DNA from: UBA6522 sp965262365
Lineage (GTDB): Bacteria > Pseudomonadota > Gammaproteobacteria > Steroidobacterales > Rariloculaceae
Assembly: GCA_965262365.1 (NCBI GenBank)
Contig: OZ253541.1
Span: forward strand, 2,914,001 to 2,978,000
Length of the DNA stretch: 64,000 nucleotides
Direction of reading: 5' to 3'
The position numbers were made by a program, and so were the translations under genes. Below, piece by piece: positions 36,920 to 45,412 of this stretch; positions within the stretch are counted from its first letter, which is position 1, and each line of letters begins with the position of its first letter. Below the pieces are notes generated by a model. The model made no database searches. It saw only the letters and a program-made list of their open reading frames with translations, and had not been told where the DNA came from.

Positions 36920-37528
36920 CTAGGAATTGTGGCGTATGTCGCTCCGATCGAGTCGCGCAGATAACAAAGTGGGCGGCGCGGCGCGTTGCTGTTCCCTCCT
37001 GTCCAACTCCTACCATCGCAGTAGGCACGAGGCGAGATGCAGAGTGCTCACGTCCTGTTCCTATATCGTTGAATGCGCCTGCCGGAGCGTGCCGCGAAGG
37101 AACAGATAAGCGTCGACCTGTCCAGCAACATCTGCAACTTGTGGTCGACGTGCTGACCAGCAGGCGCATTTGCAATTGGACAACCCCAGATGGTCGGGAC
37201 CTTGGCCCGTCTGGGATGCCGGCCACGGTCTCACAAACGCTCCCATCACCTAAACGGCCGCAAGTGGCCCTAAATCGTTGAATTCGTGGGTTCCCGCCGC
37301 CAAAATACCGCCCTTCTGTGACCTTGAGCGGGATAGGATACGATAATACCGCCTGAACAGGGCATTCTCCTCGCCCAGCCGTCCGCCCCAATTGCATTGT
37401 CCCAAAATGATGGGGTTTCAGGCATGAAGCCGAACATGACAGCAAGTGCTGCATTGGTCTATTGAGAATCCAATTTAATGCATTCATCAAGTGTGAAAGG
37501 CTGTTGACACAAAGTAGACGAGAGATTT
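36920..37528. other. Gap with no intact gene
   Basis: These 609 bases hold only short, mutually overlapping open stretches with no recognisable domain; some minus-strand segments look like decayed coding sequence. A TTGACA at 37504-37509 and a GAGAG ribosome site lie directly before the RES gene. Confidence 0.4.
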
Positions 37529-38416
37529 ATGTCCATATTCAAAACACCTTGGGAATATAACGATTTTTCAAAGGCGGTTCGGAAACGAGGACGATTTATT
37601 CACACTCCAACCGTCAAGGCTTTTCTTGACGCGGTATGTCGAGGCAGTCAAGACCGGAAGACAGTCATTCCTGCCGGAAAGGTTTTTTCGCGAGCCCAGA
37701 CAGGATGTAATGAGCAGTGGAGGGACGATGGGACGGGCCGACGATACATGGACGAAATCCCTTATTCGCCGCACAGAATGATCCCCTTGTCAAGAAACGC
37801 ACGGGAAGGCCGAATTAACCCGCGCGGTATCGCATATCTCTATCTGGCTACCGACCATAAGACAGCGATATCGGAAGTACGCCCAGCGGTTGGGATGCCC
37901 GTGACAGTAGCCAAATTCAGGACCACGAAACAAATAACCCTAGTCAATCTCACTGCCGAAACCCGGGAGAACGGCCTCCACGCTACCGGCCTCTTGTGGT
38001 ACCTCTCCGTTATGAAGCAGAAGGGAGGTGTATCCCAGGAGGAAATCGATGGATCCGTTTGGGCCCAAATCGACATCGCTTTTTCTCAACCAGTAGGGCC
38101 AGACGACGAGCACTTGAATTACGTGCCGACTCAAATCATTGCAGAATTAATCGCTTCAGAAAATTTCGATGGGATTATCTACAGGAGCGGGCTGAACGAA
38201 GACGAATTCAATTTGGCGTTGTTCGATGCAAATTCCGCGGAATTCTTGCAAGCGCAAGTGTTTCGGGTGGACCGTGTTGACTATGACGCTCATGAATCGG
38301 GCAATCCATGGTTCGAGAAAGATGGAGCGTATGTCACTCTTGAAATTACTGATACTCGTGCGGATGATGGCGATAGGCGATTGGAAGGACAAGACAAGAA
38401 TCGCATGGATGATTGA
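37529..38416 (+). CDS. RES-domain protein (NAD+-consuming toxin family)
   Basis: The 295-residue protein carries a RES domain in its middle: RGIAYLYLATDHKTAISEVRP (Arg, Tyr and Glu positions of the R-x-Y, E pattern), then YVPTQIIAELI and DGIIYRSGLNE near the end. RES toxins degrade NAD+ and are normally held off by an Xre/DUF2384 antitoxin encoded next door. No such partner is visible on either side, and the N-terminal 90 residues are an extra domain. Orphan RES proteins with this layout are known, so a free-standing defence or abortive role is possible. The ribosome site GAGAG sits four bases before the ATG. Confidence 0.78.
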   Translation: MSIFKTPWEYNDFSKAVRKRGRFIHTPTVKAFLDAVCRGSQDRKTVIPAGKVFSRAQTGCNEQWRDDGTGRRYMDEIPYSPHRMIPLSRNAREGRINPRGIAYLYLATDHKTAISEVRPAVGMPVTVAKFRTTKQITLVNLTAETRENGLHATGLLWYLSVMKQKGGVSQEEIDGSVWAQIDIAFSQPVGPDDEHLNYVPTQIIAELIASENFDGIIYRSGLNEDEFNLALFDANSAEFLQAQVFRVDRVDYDAHESGNPWFEKDGAYVTLEITDTRADDGDRRLEGQDKNRMDD

Positions 38417-38747
38417 GAGAAGTGTCCGACTGTGGCGAATGTTGGCTACAAGTACCTGCTGTTACCTCATTCCATCCGTGTTCGAGTGTCAAGAGTCTAG
38501 TCTGCAGAAGAATCTTCTCGGCCGGGAGTACCTAGTGAATGTTGGGACAGCACCAGCCGACATTTTCGCACTGTGACAGCCTCCTACCCTTGACTCAAGT
38601 ACCGGTCGAGTAAGACACGGCCGGATGAATCGGAAGATCCGGAGCGATCAATTTGCGTCACCGATCAGCCCAGTGCGATTAGTTTTCTCGCCTGTACCTT
38701 CCTAAGTGTGCTTTCGTCAATCGCCATTCCAACGTCTCTTGTCATTT
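38417..38747. other. Gap without a recognisable gene
   Basis: There is no convincing coding frame on either strand. The right part reads, on the minus strand, MTRDVGMAIDESTLRKVQ and stops after 26 codons; this is a fragment at most. Confidence 0.35.
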
Positions 38748-39008
38748 CTACACTCCTGCGGCCTTGCTCGGCGAATCCACCTTGGCGCGTTTCAGTTGCG
38801 CCCGCAGTTTGAGCACTTCGCTACGCGCTTCGACCAATGCTGAAGGCTGCTCGCGGACCTTGTTCGGCTTTATTGCCTTCACCGATTTGTACAGGCTATG
38901 TGCTGAAACGCCGAGGCGTTCCGAAAACTCCGCAACAGAATAGCGGCGGTCGACGATCTGTCGGACGGCTTTGTCCTTGAATTATGGGCAGTATCTTTGG
39001 TTGCTCAT
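38748..39008 (-). pseudogene. IS3-family orfA remnant with internal stop
   Basis: The minus-strand frame from ATG 39008 reads MSNQRYCP, then a TAA at codon 9 where the family has Glu. It continues FKDKAVRQIVDRRYSV-AEFSERLGVSAHSLYK, the helix-turn-helix of IS3-family (IS2-like) OrfA. It ends at 38748. No orfB follows. A stretch at 39046-39066 (GTGTCTACCAGACCGGGGCG) resembles the IS3 terminal repeat. The element is dead. Confidence 0.8.
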
Positions 39009-39137
39009 GGCACTTTCTAATGCGCCAGGGTCATAGCCCGGAAGTGTCTACCAGACCGGGGCGACTCCATCGACCTTACAGCACTTTCCGAAAATCGGGG
39101 CCACTTCTCTTTACTCGAAGCGGTGACGGAGTATGTG

Positions 39138-40127
39138 CTACTTGGGTTTGATGACCCGAAGGTTGTCCAGTGAGTAGGTGAAGGTTCCGTCGCTGGACTG
39201 CGACTCTATGGGTACTGCCTTCAGAATGCAGTTGCTCCGCGAGAGGAGCGTCGCCAATTCCGAGAGGTATCTGTAGTCCGCCTTGGGATTGCAGAATTGC
39301 GCAAGCTCCATGCCGGGTGGCTTCAGTACGACGTTTCCTTCGACTTCGAGACGCCTATTCTTAATACCTTCAAGGAACAGGAGGTGATTTGCGTTCACCA
39401 CGACCTTCTTGCCGTCTTGGCCCGTCGAGAGGTACCTCTGCGGGCGAGCGTTGATTGGCGAACGAAACAGTCCCAGGTCATTGAATCTGAACGTCAGGTC
39501 GTAGTCCTTCAGGACTGTTGAGGCTCGAAGACAAGCTTTCTTGACGATGAAATCCTCGATGCGATAGCGCATCGCTTCGGTGAAAAGGTTTGCTTCCCTG
39601 CTCGAGAGGTTCCTCAGGATTGAGAGCGTGTGCATGGACACGCCTCCCGGAGACCGGACTTCCCCGGCAAGGATCTTGGACCAGATCGCCCGCACATGCT
39701 CCGAGGAAACGTCCTGAACGTACTCGAAAAACCTAGCTGTCCAGTCGTGATCCGGTTCGTGGTTGGCAACTGTCTCGCCTTCCAATTCGCTGGCTGCTTC
39801 GGACATAGCAGCGGCAATGTTGCGATGCCTCTTGTGTTCCTGAAACTCCAACCGCTGTGCGATGTGCTCGTGTGTGATCTCAAAGGTGCCAATGGTATTC
39901 TCACTTGACGCTAACAGGGCTTTTCTGGCGTCGGCCTGGGCGTCGGCAATGAGCCGCAGACTGTCCGCGTCGGACTTGGCTGAGATTAGCTTCGCTTTGG
40001 CCTGCTGTCGGGCGACATAGGGAGCCAACATGGGTGTGGCAACTGCTCCAACACCGCTTGCGGCGTAGTCCAGAAGCTTCTCAAGTGCGGGAACTGTTAC
40101 ATTTACGTCGATGTTCATGTCATCCAT
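39138..40127 (-). CDS. DUF2806-domain protein
   Basis: The product is about 329 residues. The first 70 residues (PALEKLLDYAASGVGAVATPMLAPYVARQQAKAKL) form an amphipathic or membrane-adjacent helix followed by a long coiled coil. After that comes the DUF2806 core: DHDWTARFFEYVQDVSSEHVRAIWSKILAGEVRSPG with SMHTLSILRNLSSREA. DUF2806 proteins are of unknown function and are seen in accessory regions. Starts at 40127 and 40118 are both possible; the second follows the upstream stop by one base and has a GGATGG site. Coupling to the upstream gene is clear. Confidence 0.72.
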   Translation of the reverse strand: MDDMNIDVNVTVPALEKLLDYAASGVGAVATPMLAPYVARQQAKAKLISAKSDADSLRLIADAQADARKALLASSENTIGTFEITHEHIAQRLEFQEHKRHRNIAAAMSEAASELEGETVANHEPDHDWTARFFEYVQDVSSEHVRAIWSKILAGEVRSPGGVSMHTLSILRNLSSREANLFTEAMRYRIEDFIVKKACLRASTVLKDYDLTFRFNDLGLFRSPINARPQRYLSTGQDGKKVVVNANHLLFLEGIKNRRLEVEGNVVLKPPGMELAQFCNPKADYRYLSELATLLSRSNCILKAVPIESQSSDGTFTYSLDNLRVIKPK

Positions 40128-40614
40128 CCGCGGGAGTATCCGAGACTGGCGGTATTGAGCGCAAGCTCTTGGTGAACGAAGTTGTGTCGAAGTCGAACCG
40201 CGGGAGCCGTAAGAGCTTGAACCGGGTTTCACGCAGATCAAATCTACTATCAGGGTTTGCCTCGAAGACAACATGTCTGATAATTGAAAGGGCAGCGGTG
40301 CAAGCGTTGGCTGACTCTGGGAGCCACGTGAGCGCCAGACCGCCCTCTCCGCTGGTTGTCAGTCTCTGGATCCATGACAACGGAGCAATTTCGTACGCCT
40401 CCCGGGAGGGAAAGATGCCGATGGACGCGTAGGTGGGTGGCGGGATGAGACTGGTCTGCTCGATTTCCCGGGTCGGGAGGATCGGTGCGCTCACGACTGC
40501 ATGCCGTTGTTGATGTTCCCGGAATTGCATTTGGGAACTTCCGTCTCCGGTCTCGCAATGGAATTCATTGGAAGCGCGTCGATGGATTGAAAACATTTGT
40601 GCCACCCAGGTCAA
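40120..40614 (-). CDS. Unknown protein coupled to the DUF2806 gene
   Basis: The frame is 164 codons from a TTG that overlaps the RHH stop (TTGA), or about 158 from ATG 40596. Its stop lies within the start region of the DUF2806 gene, so all three genes look translationally coupled. The C-terminal half (IAPLSWIQRLTTSGEGGLALTW, then SIIRHVVFEANPDSRFDLRETRFKLLRLPRFDFD) has balanced composition and looks like real protein. I recognise no domain. It may supply the partner of the DUF2806 protein. Confidence 0.55.
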   Translation of the reverse strand: MTWVAQMFSIHRRASNEFHCETGDGSSQMQFREHQQRHAVVSAPILPTREIEQTSLIPPPTYASIGIFPSREAYEIAPLSWIQRLTTSGEGGLALTWLPESANACTAALSIIRHVVFEANPDSRFDLRETRFKLLRLPRFDFDTTSFTKSLRSIPPVSDTPADG

Positions 40615-40937
40615 TCCGAGATAGATAATTGTCCATCGTCACGGGTTCTGGCTGGCAGTTCGGGGATGATTCTGGAAATTTCGCGCCGAATTTCCTCAAT
40701 CTCCTCGCCTCGCCCCTTCGCGATCATGTCCCGCGCCGTGGCCTGGGCGGTGAACAAGGTCGACCGCAGTAGCTGGATTTCAAGCTCGGTTCGGGGCCAT
40801 TCGCGACGATCGAGGGACTCCATCGCCAGTTTGACCAGCAGATGATTTGGCGATTCGGCGCGATCTTTGGCCGCATTCTCGACGCGATTCCATTGTGCTT
40901 CTGTTACTCGAACGGTCTTCGACAGTGTCTTGGGCAT
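40611..40937 (-). CDS. Ribbon-helix-helix-type regulator
   Basis: The protein is about 108 residues. The N-terminal KTVRVTEAQWNRVENAAKDR and SPNHLLVKLAMESL look like a ribbon-helix-helix DNA-binding domain (strand then two helices). The rest is a helical tail with LEIQLLRSTLFTAQATARDMIAKGR. ATG 40937 is preferred because GGAAAA precedes it at good spacing; ATG 40949 is in frame. A 34-base palindrome (40957-40990) sits just upstream, as expected for an autoregulated operon. A relaxosome accessory role is the alternative. Confidence 0.6.
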   Translation of the reverse strand: MPKTLSKTVRVTEAQWNRVENAAKDRAESPNHLLVKLAMESLDRREWPRTELEIQLLRSTLFTAQATARDMIAKGRGEEIEEIRREISRIIPELPARTRDDGQLSISD

Positions 40938-40956
40938 GTGGTTTTCCATTTTTTCA

Positions 40957-40990
40957 GAACGATCTTCCGGCCAATTGTGCCGGATCGTTC
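40957..40990. promoter_or_regulatory. Palindromic operator before the RHH gene
   Basis: GAACGATC (40957-40964) pairs with GATCGTTC (40983-40990), and inner CCGG and GGCC-type repeats add symmetry. It lies 7-20 bases before the candidate start codons, where bound repressor would block transcription or initiation. The binder is probably the RHH protein. Confidence 0.55.
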
Positions 40991-41109
40991 ACAGAATAAT
41001 TCAATGTTCTTAACTGGTAGCGCCGGTGTCGGCGAGAGCAGCCGCTGGGATCCAGCCGGGAATCGAAGGTACCAAATTGAGTGCTCCTGTAGGCTGGCGG
41101 GAATTGGCG

Positions 41110-41251
41110 TTCAGTCAATTTGAGTGAACGCGTATATCGCTGAGCATACACGCGCTGACAAGCGACCTGTGTTTTGTCTTTTTCGTGAGAAATATCAATA
41201 GGTTGGGCGAGCAGTCAATTTGACTGAAAGGTGCCGTTAAGTTGACTGAAC
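41110..41251. repeat. CAGTCAA palindromes (two sites plus a half site)
   Basis: CAGTCAATTTGACTG at 41212-41226 is a perfect palindrome around one T. TTCAGTCAATTTGAGTGAA at 41110-41128 is the same with one mismatch and longer arms. A half site TTGACTGAAC lies at 41242-41251. The two full sites are 100 bases centre to centre. They sit between the RHH operon and the hairpin block and could bind a regulator, a relaxosome protein or an initiator. Confidence 0.5.
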
Positions 41252-41438
41252 TTTTCCCGGCAGGCCATGAGCGCGATTCTCTAGTGCTCAAGCGTACCCG
41301 AACGCATGTCGAAGGCCAGTCGAGCGTAGTCGAAGGTAGCTCGCGACGCCCCGGGCAGCCCGCTGCGTCGGGTGTGAGAGCCGAGCCGCCGGAGGGCGTC
41401 CAGAGGACCAAACCCAGGGTACCGAACGAAGGGGAAAG

Positions 41439-41686
41439 CGGTTCCGGGAACGGAACCGGAGGGAAGCCGCCGCGGGGATTGAGCGGACGGGAGCTGCTGC
41501 GGGAGCAAGCAAGGCGGCGTTCGCGAATGCGAACGCCGGCGCGCGGAGGACACGACGGTGAGCGCAGCGAGCCGCCGGGCAAGCGGAGCGCGCAGAGAGC
41601 GAAGCGAGCGGAGGCGCGAGGGATACTCGCCCGAAGGGCCGAGACCGCGCAGCGGGCTCGGCAGGGTAGCCCGGTCGCGAAGCGAC
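41439..41686. other. Array of GC-rich hairpins, no convincing gene
   Basis: Five perfect inverted repeats in 250 bases: 41439-41458 (CGGTTCCG, loop GGAA), 41516-41537 (GGCGTTCGC, loop GAAT), 41616-41630 (GCGAG, loop GGATA), 41638-41662 (GCCGAG), and 41674-41686 (GTCGC, loop GAA). Open frames exist on both strands but are arginine- or proline-rich and overlap, so I treat the 41.25-41.89 kb stretch as non-coding. It could be an ssDNA-active origin or a structured RNA. Confidence 0.45.
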
Positions 41687-41890
41687 GCGCCCAAAGTCAA
41701 GAAGTGAATGGGCGAGACAGACTGGATCGTCGGCAGTGTCACCGGAACGTTCCGGATATCGTCGTCCTGCTGGAACGAAAGGAACGTATCGGGCAGTTGC
41801 CGGTGTAGATGAGCAGCGGCGCAGCCGCCGCGGGGCGCGGCGCCGAAGGCGACGCGCTCCAAGAAGCCGAGCGATGGTCCGGCGCACGGA

Positions 41891-42115
41891 TCAGAAGTAG
41901 GGATGTGTATCCACGCGCCGTTGCGCGACCCCGCGGATTCGGGCGCGGTCGAAGACCCGCTCGAACCCGCGGGGATCATCGTCGAGCCAGATCACGTAGT
42001 AGTGCCGACCGGGGTGAAGCACGTCGGGCTGCCGGTAGACCTCGCCGACGCATTCACCGTCGTCGTAGATGCGGGACTCGTTCGGCGTGACGCGCTTGAA
42101 CGTGATTCGGCTCAT
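41891..42115 (-). CDS. Small unknown protein (74 aa)
   Basis: This compact beta-rich protein (SRIYDDGECVGEVYRQPD, then HYYVIWLDDDPRGFERVFDR) has the look of a KTSC-like small domain, but no firm match. The ATG at 42115 has a GGAGAC site five bases upstream; longer frames upstream are not needed. It is likely expressed on its own, since a terminator lies upstream at 42237-42275. Confidence 0.6.
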   Translation of the reverse strand: MSRITFKRVTPNESRIYDDGECVGEVYRQPDVLHPGRHYYVIWLDDDPRGFERVFDRARIRGVAQRRVDTHPYF

Positions 42116-42236
42116 GGGTGTCTCCTCATGGTCTGTCGGTGACGCGGCGATGGCTCTCTCTCGATTGCCGCGAGGTTCACGGAACGCGCGCTTCACACCA
42201 CACCGGGCACGTGGCGCGAGATGATCGGCTGGAGGC

Positions 42237-42275
42237 AAAAAAATCGGGCCGCACCGCGCGGCGGCGATGCGGCCC
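42237..42275 (-). terminator. Rho-independent terminator after the DUF2493 gene
   Basis: On the minus strand GGGCCGCA and TGCGGCCC form an eight-pair stem around a 14-base loop, followed by GATTTTTTT. It lies 18 bases after the DUF2493 stop. Confidence 0.85.
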
Positions 42276-42292
42276 GGGGGCAAGTCGCGCCG

Positions 42293-43210
42293 CTAGACAG
42301 CGACGCGGTGTACCGGAATGCCCAACTGCACGGCCTTGTCGAGGAGGTTCTCGGAGATTCCCGAGCCGGGGAACCCGATGACGCCCTTCGGCAGCAGACT
42401 GAGCAGCTGATCGTTTCTTCTGAACGGCGCGGCCCGTCCGTGCGCGGTCCAGTCCGGCTTGCAGACGACCTGGTGCACGCCCCTGGACTCGGCCCAGCGC
42501 GCCGCGATCTTCTCCGCACCCGGTCCGCCGCCATGCACGAGCACCATGTCGGGGTACTTGCCGCGGACGTTGTCGAGCGCGCTGCAGATCACGTTCGCGT
42601 CATCGACGGCCTTGGAGCCTGCGACGGCCACCAACGTGCCTTCGGGCAGGTGCGCTTGAGTCTTGCTGCTCTCGCGGGCGCGGAGGAAGTCCCGGGCATC
42701 GATCGCCGCGGAGGTCAGCTTGGACGTTCTCGAGGTGTGCGAACCGTTCCTCGGGCGCCAGGTGTTGCCGGTGTCGGCACGGTAGCGCTCGGCGGCGGCG
42801 TCGCGCAGTTGCTCGAAGGCGTCGCGCCGGTCGCCGAGGTTGCGGGCGCGCTCGATGATTCTCTCCAGTTCCCAGGCGTTGATCTCGGTGCCGTCCTGGG
42901 CGCGTTGCAGGTTCTTGAGTTCGGGAGAGAGCCGGTCGACCGTACGGTCCAGTCTCACGCTCTGCATGTGCAGCGTGTTGACGAAGCCCCAGAGCAGGGA
43001 CTCGCGTTCGTCGGCGAACTGGGTGCCGTCGGGCGCGACCTCGTCGATGAGAATGTCCAGGACGTTGTCGAGGCCCGCGAACGCTTCCTCGCGATCCCAG
43101 ACGGCGCGGGGATCGGGGTCGCCTTTTGCGGGCGCGCCGCCGAAGTATTCCATGTTTTCGCAGATGACGGCGGTGGGAGAGATGGACTGTGTGTGCTCGA
43201 GTGTGTACAT
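42293..43210 (-). CDS. DUF2493 (YspA-like SLOG) protein
   Basis: The 305-residue protein has a helical N-terminal region. Its C-terminal domain is DUF2493: EGTLVAVAGSKAVDDA, then LVHGGGPGAEKIAARWAE, then GVIGFPGSGISENLL. This is the SLOG-superfamily fold, which binds nucleotide-derived ligands. DUF2493 proteins of about this size are frequent on conjugative elements and plasmids. The start at ATG 43210 avoids an unlikely 53-residue extension. The ligand is not known. Confidence 0.85.
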   Translation of the reverse strand: MYTLEHTQSISPTAVICENMEYFGGAPAKGDPDPRAVWDREEAFAGLDNVLDILIDEVAPDGTQFADERESLLWGFVNTLHMQSVRLDRTVDRLSPELKNLQRAQDGTEINAWELERIIERARNLGDRRDAFEQLRDAAAERYRADTGNTWRPRNGSHTSRTSKLTSAAIDARDFLRARESSKTQAHLPEGTLVAVAGSKAVDDANVICSALDNVRGKYPDMVLVHGGGPGAEKIAARWAESRGVHQVVCKPDWTAHGRAAPFRRNDQLLSLLPKGVIGFPGSGISENLLDKAVQLGIPVHRVAV

Positions 43211-43378
43211 CGTTTGATCCTTGTGTTGATGAATGAATCGCCCCGGTGGATTCCGAAGTGATGGTTTATTGAGACGCACGCGCGCAGCGCAGCCACGCGC
43301 GCCGCAGGCGCGGGCCGCAACGCAGTGGAGGACCCCTTTAGGGGTTGGCGCAGTGAGCACGTGTGGCACACTAAAACA

Positions 43379-44428
43379 TCACGTAGGAAGCCTATTGTTT
43401 GAAGGTGGGTTCTTCGTTCCTTGAACACCGGCGAAGCCGCTCCGACTGCGCGGGCGAGGCTGGACGGTCAGCGGCGCCAGACGACTGGCGAGGCGGTCGG
43501 GTCCGAGCGTGACGAGGTCGTCGTTGAAGTCGTTGCCCGCGGGCATCAGCACCGCGGTGGCGATACCGAGCCCGGTGCAGCGCAATTGGAGGCGACGTGC
43601 GGCGAACTCGCCGTGCTCGCCGCGGTCGCAGGCGATGATCAGGCGGGACACCCGCTGCGGGGGAGCAAATGCGCCGAGGCTGCCCGCCGAGAGCGCGGCG
43701 GCCGCGACGGTATCGGGAAGCGCGCTCACCAGGGACAGCACGGTTTCGATGCCCTCCCCCACCAGCAGCGTGGATGCGGCGCCCGGTTCGCCGAACCGGA
43801 CCGCCAGCCCGTGGACGTGTCCAAGCGCCTTGCGCGGACGCGAGACACGGGCCTTGGCCGGGTGCTTCGGATCGAGCCAGGTGCGGTGCACGCCCTCGAG
43901 TTCACCGTTGTCGCCGGTGACCGCGGCCACCAGCGCCGGCAGGCGCCGCCAGCCGCCGGCGACCGGCCGATAGGGCAGCGAGGGATGAAACCGCAATGCC
44001 GGGAACCGGCAGCGGTGAATGGCCCTCGCCCGAAGGTAGGCCTCGGCATGGGTGCCGTCGATGGGGCCGCAGCGGTTCCAGAGATTGCGGGCTGCGTCGG
44101 TGCGGTCGTAGGCATCGGACCGGAATGAAGCGGGCGGGACGGGGTGCGCCAGGAACCGGCGCGCCTCGGCGAGCGCCTCGCGCAGCGAGCGGGCGCCGGT
44201 GGCGAGCCGGATGAGGTCGAGCAGGTCGCCGTGCTCGCCGGTGGCGGCATCGGTCCACTTGCCCGGCGTGCCCGGCACCGCAAGCCGGACGAACAGCGAG
44301 CGGCCCGACGCGCCGCGCGCGTCGCCGGCGCACCAGTACCGGCCCTGCTTTCTTCCGTCGGGCAGGTATTTCCGGCACACGGCTTCGGCGCGCTGCGCCA
44401 GCAGCGCGGAGGCGGTCGAGGCATTCAT
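43379..44428 (-). CDS. Toprim-domain (DUF7146-like) primase-type protein
   Basis: The 349-residue protein has the layout of plasmid and phage Toprim proteins of the DUF7146 type. An N-terminal zinc-finger-like part begins VCRKYLPDGRKQGRYWCAGD. A Toprim core has TLLVGEGIETVLSLVSAL (catalytic Glu). The DxD position reads SRLIIACDRGEHGEFAA, where the second Asp is replaced by Gly, with Glu two residues from it. ATG 44428 has GGAG five bases before it. It may prime or process the transferred strand; the altered DxD is a caveat. Confidence 0.75.
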   Translation of the reverse strand: MNASTASALLAQRAEAVCRKYLPDGRKQGRYWCAGDARGASGRSLFVRLAVPGTPGKWTDAATGEHGDLLDLIRLATGARSLREALAEARRFLAHPVPPASFRSDAYDRTDAARNLWNRCGPIDGTHAEAYLRARAIHRCRFPALRFHPSLPYRPVAGGWRRLPALVAAVTGDNGELEGVHRTWLDPKHPAKARVSRPRKALGHVHGLAVRFGEPGAASTLLVGEGIETVLSLVSALPDTVAAAALSAGSLGAFAPPQRVSRLIIACDRGEHGEFAARRLQLRCTGLGIATAVLMPAGNDFNDDLVTLGPDRLASRLAPLTVQPRPRSRSGFAGVQGTKNPPSNNRLPT

Positions 44429-44506
44429 CGGCACTCCGGGTGAACGGGTTCACCCGGCTGCCGGCCCGCCTCGACCTCTCGGCGGCGTTGAAGCGCGCGG
44501 CGGGCG

Positions 44507-45076
44507 TCAGCCCGCCAGCGTGCGGAACGTGGCCGAGACCCGGGTGGCGCGCCGGTTCGCGGTGTCGGAGGGATCGATGCCGTGCATCCACTCGGCCCTG
44601 GCCCGCTGGCGAAGCACCAGGACCGAGCGGCGCGGCAGCGTGAGGACGCGGTCGCCCGGCACGCCGTGGCGGACGTACGGGCGGGCGTTGCGGGGACGGA
44701 ACCGCATCGGCCAGTCGTCCGCGAGCGACAGCGAGGCCACGACGCGGCCGAAATCGCGGTGATCGGCGTGCATGCCGATGCCCTGCCCCGGACGGTACTC
44801 GTTCACGATGCACTGCGTCGGCAACACGCCGTCGAAGTAGTCCAGCAACCGGCGGGCCATGTGCTCGGCCCACGGCGGGAACGGCGCCGCCGGCTGGCCG
44901 GCGCCGGGGTTGGTGTAGTGGTACCGGAAGCCGTAGTGCTGCACGCGGCGGTTGAGGTCGAGAAGCCAGGGCGCCGAAGCAATCCGTTCGAGGATGCGCC
45001 GCTCCTCGGCCGGCGTGACGAAGTCGCGCACGACGAGGGCGCCGTCCTCCAGGATGTCGGGTGTACGGGCGGTCAT
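44507..45076 (-). CDS. AlkB-like 2-oxoglutarate/Fe(II) dioxygenase
   Basis: This 189-residue oxygenase has IGMHADHRDF (iron-binding H-x-D, about residues 100-109), the third ligand in WMHGIDPS, and RRATRVSATFR, the 2-oxoglutarate-binding arginine end motif. AlkB-type enzymes remove alkyl groups from DNA or RNA bases. It starts at ATG 45076, which overlaps the stop of the DUF4326 gene (ATGA). Confidence 0.88.
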   Translation of the reverse strand: MTARTPDILEDGALVVRDFVTPAEERRILERIASAPWLLDLNRRVQHYGFRYHYTNPGAGQPAAPFPPWAEHMARRLLDYFDGVLPTQCIVNEYRPGQGIGMHADHRDFGRVVASLSLADDWPMRFRPRNARPYVRHGVPGDRVLTLPRRSVLVLRQRARAEWMHGIDPSDTANRRATRVSATFRTLAG

Positions 45077-45390
45077 GGGAGTCTCCGGCGGGGGCGCGGT
45101 TGTTCGGTGGCCCAGCGGGCGGCCTCGGCCAGCACGTCGCCGTGGCACGGCTTGGGGGCGCACCAGCAAGCCAGGCGCTTGCCGTGGAGGGCCGCGAGTG
45201 CGTCGAGGCCGATGCGGCCGGCGCGAATTTCTCGCCACAGCCAGACGCGGTACTTTGCGATGACTTCGGCACGCGAACCGTGTTGGTCTACCACGTACGG
45301 GTTGCCCCACCTGGTGGCGCGATCGATGCGCACGACGTCCGGTTCGCTCAGAACCGAACGATCATGCCGCATGTTGATGACGGCGGTCAT
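45073..45390 (-). CDS. DUF4326 protein
   Basis: The 105-residue protein shows the DUF4326 pattern: VVRIDRATRWGNPYVV near the start, a YRVWL segment, and LACWCAPKPCHGDVLAE with the Cys-x-Cys...Cys-His set. DUF4326 is widespread in phages and mobile elements, and its activity is not established. ATG 45390 has a GGAGAGGGAG site. Confidence 0.85.
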   Translation of the reverse strand: MTAVINMRHDRSVLSEPDVVRIDRATRWGNPYVVDQHGSRAEVIAKYRVWLWREIRAGRIGLDALAALHGKRLACWCAPKPCHGDVLAEAARWATEQPRPRRRLP

Positions 45391-45412
45391 ACTCCCTCTC
45401 CTTCCAACGAGC

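Noticed and set aside
36744..37490. A 248-codon minus-strand frame at the IS630 right flank
   Set aside because: Cys/Arg-rich with no domain, and it runs through the region where another frame gives a better fragment.
41242..41979. Long open frames on both strands over the hairpin region
   Set aside because: They overlap on both strands, are Arg/Pro-rich and show no domain or clear ribosome site; more likely by-products of high GC.
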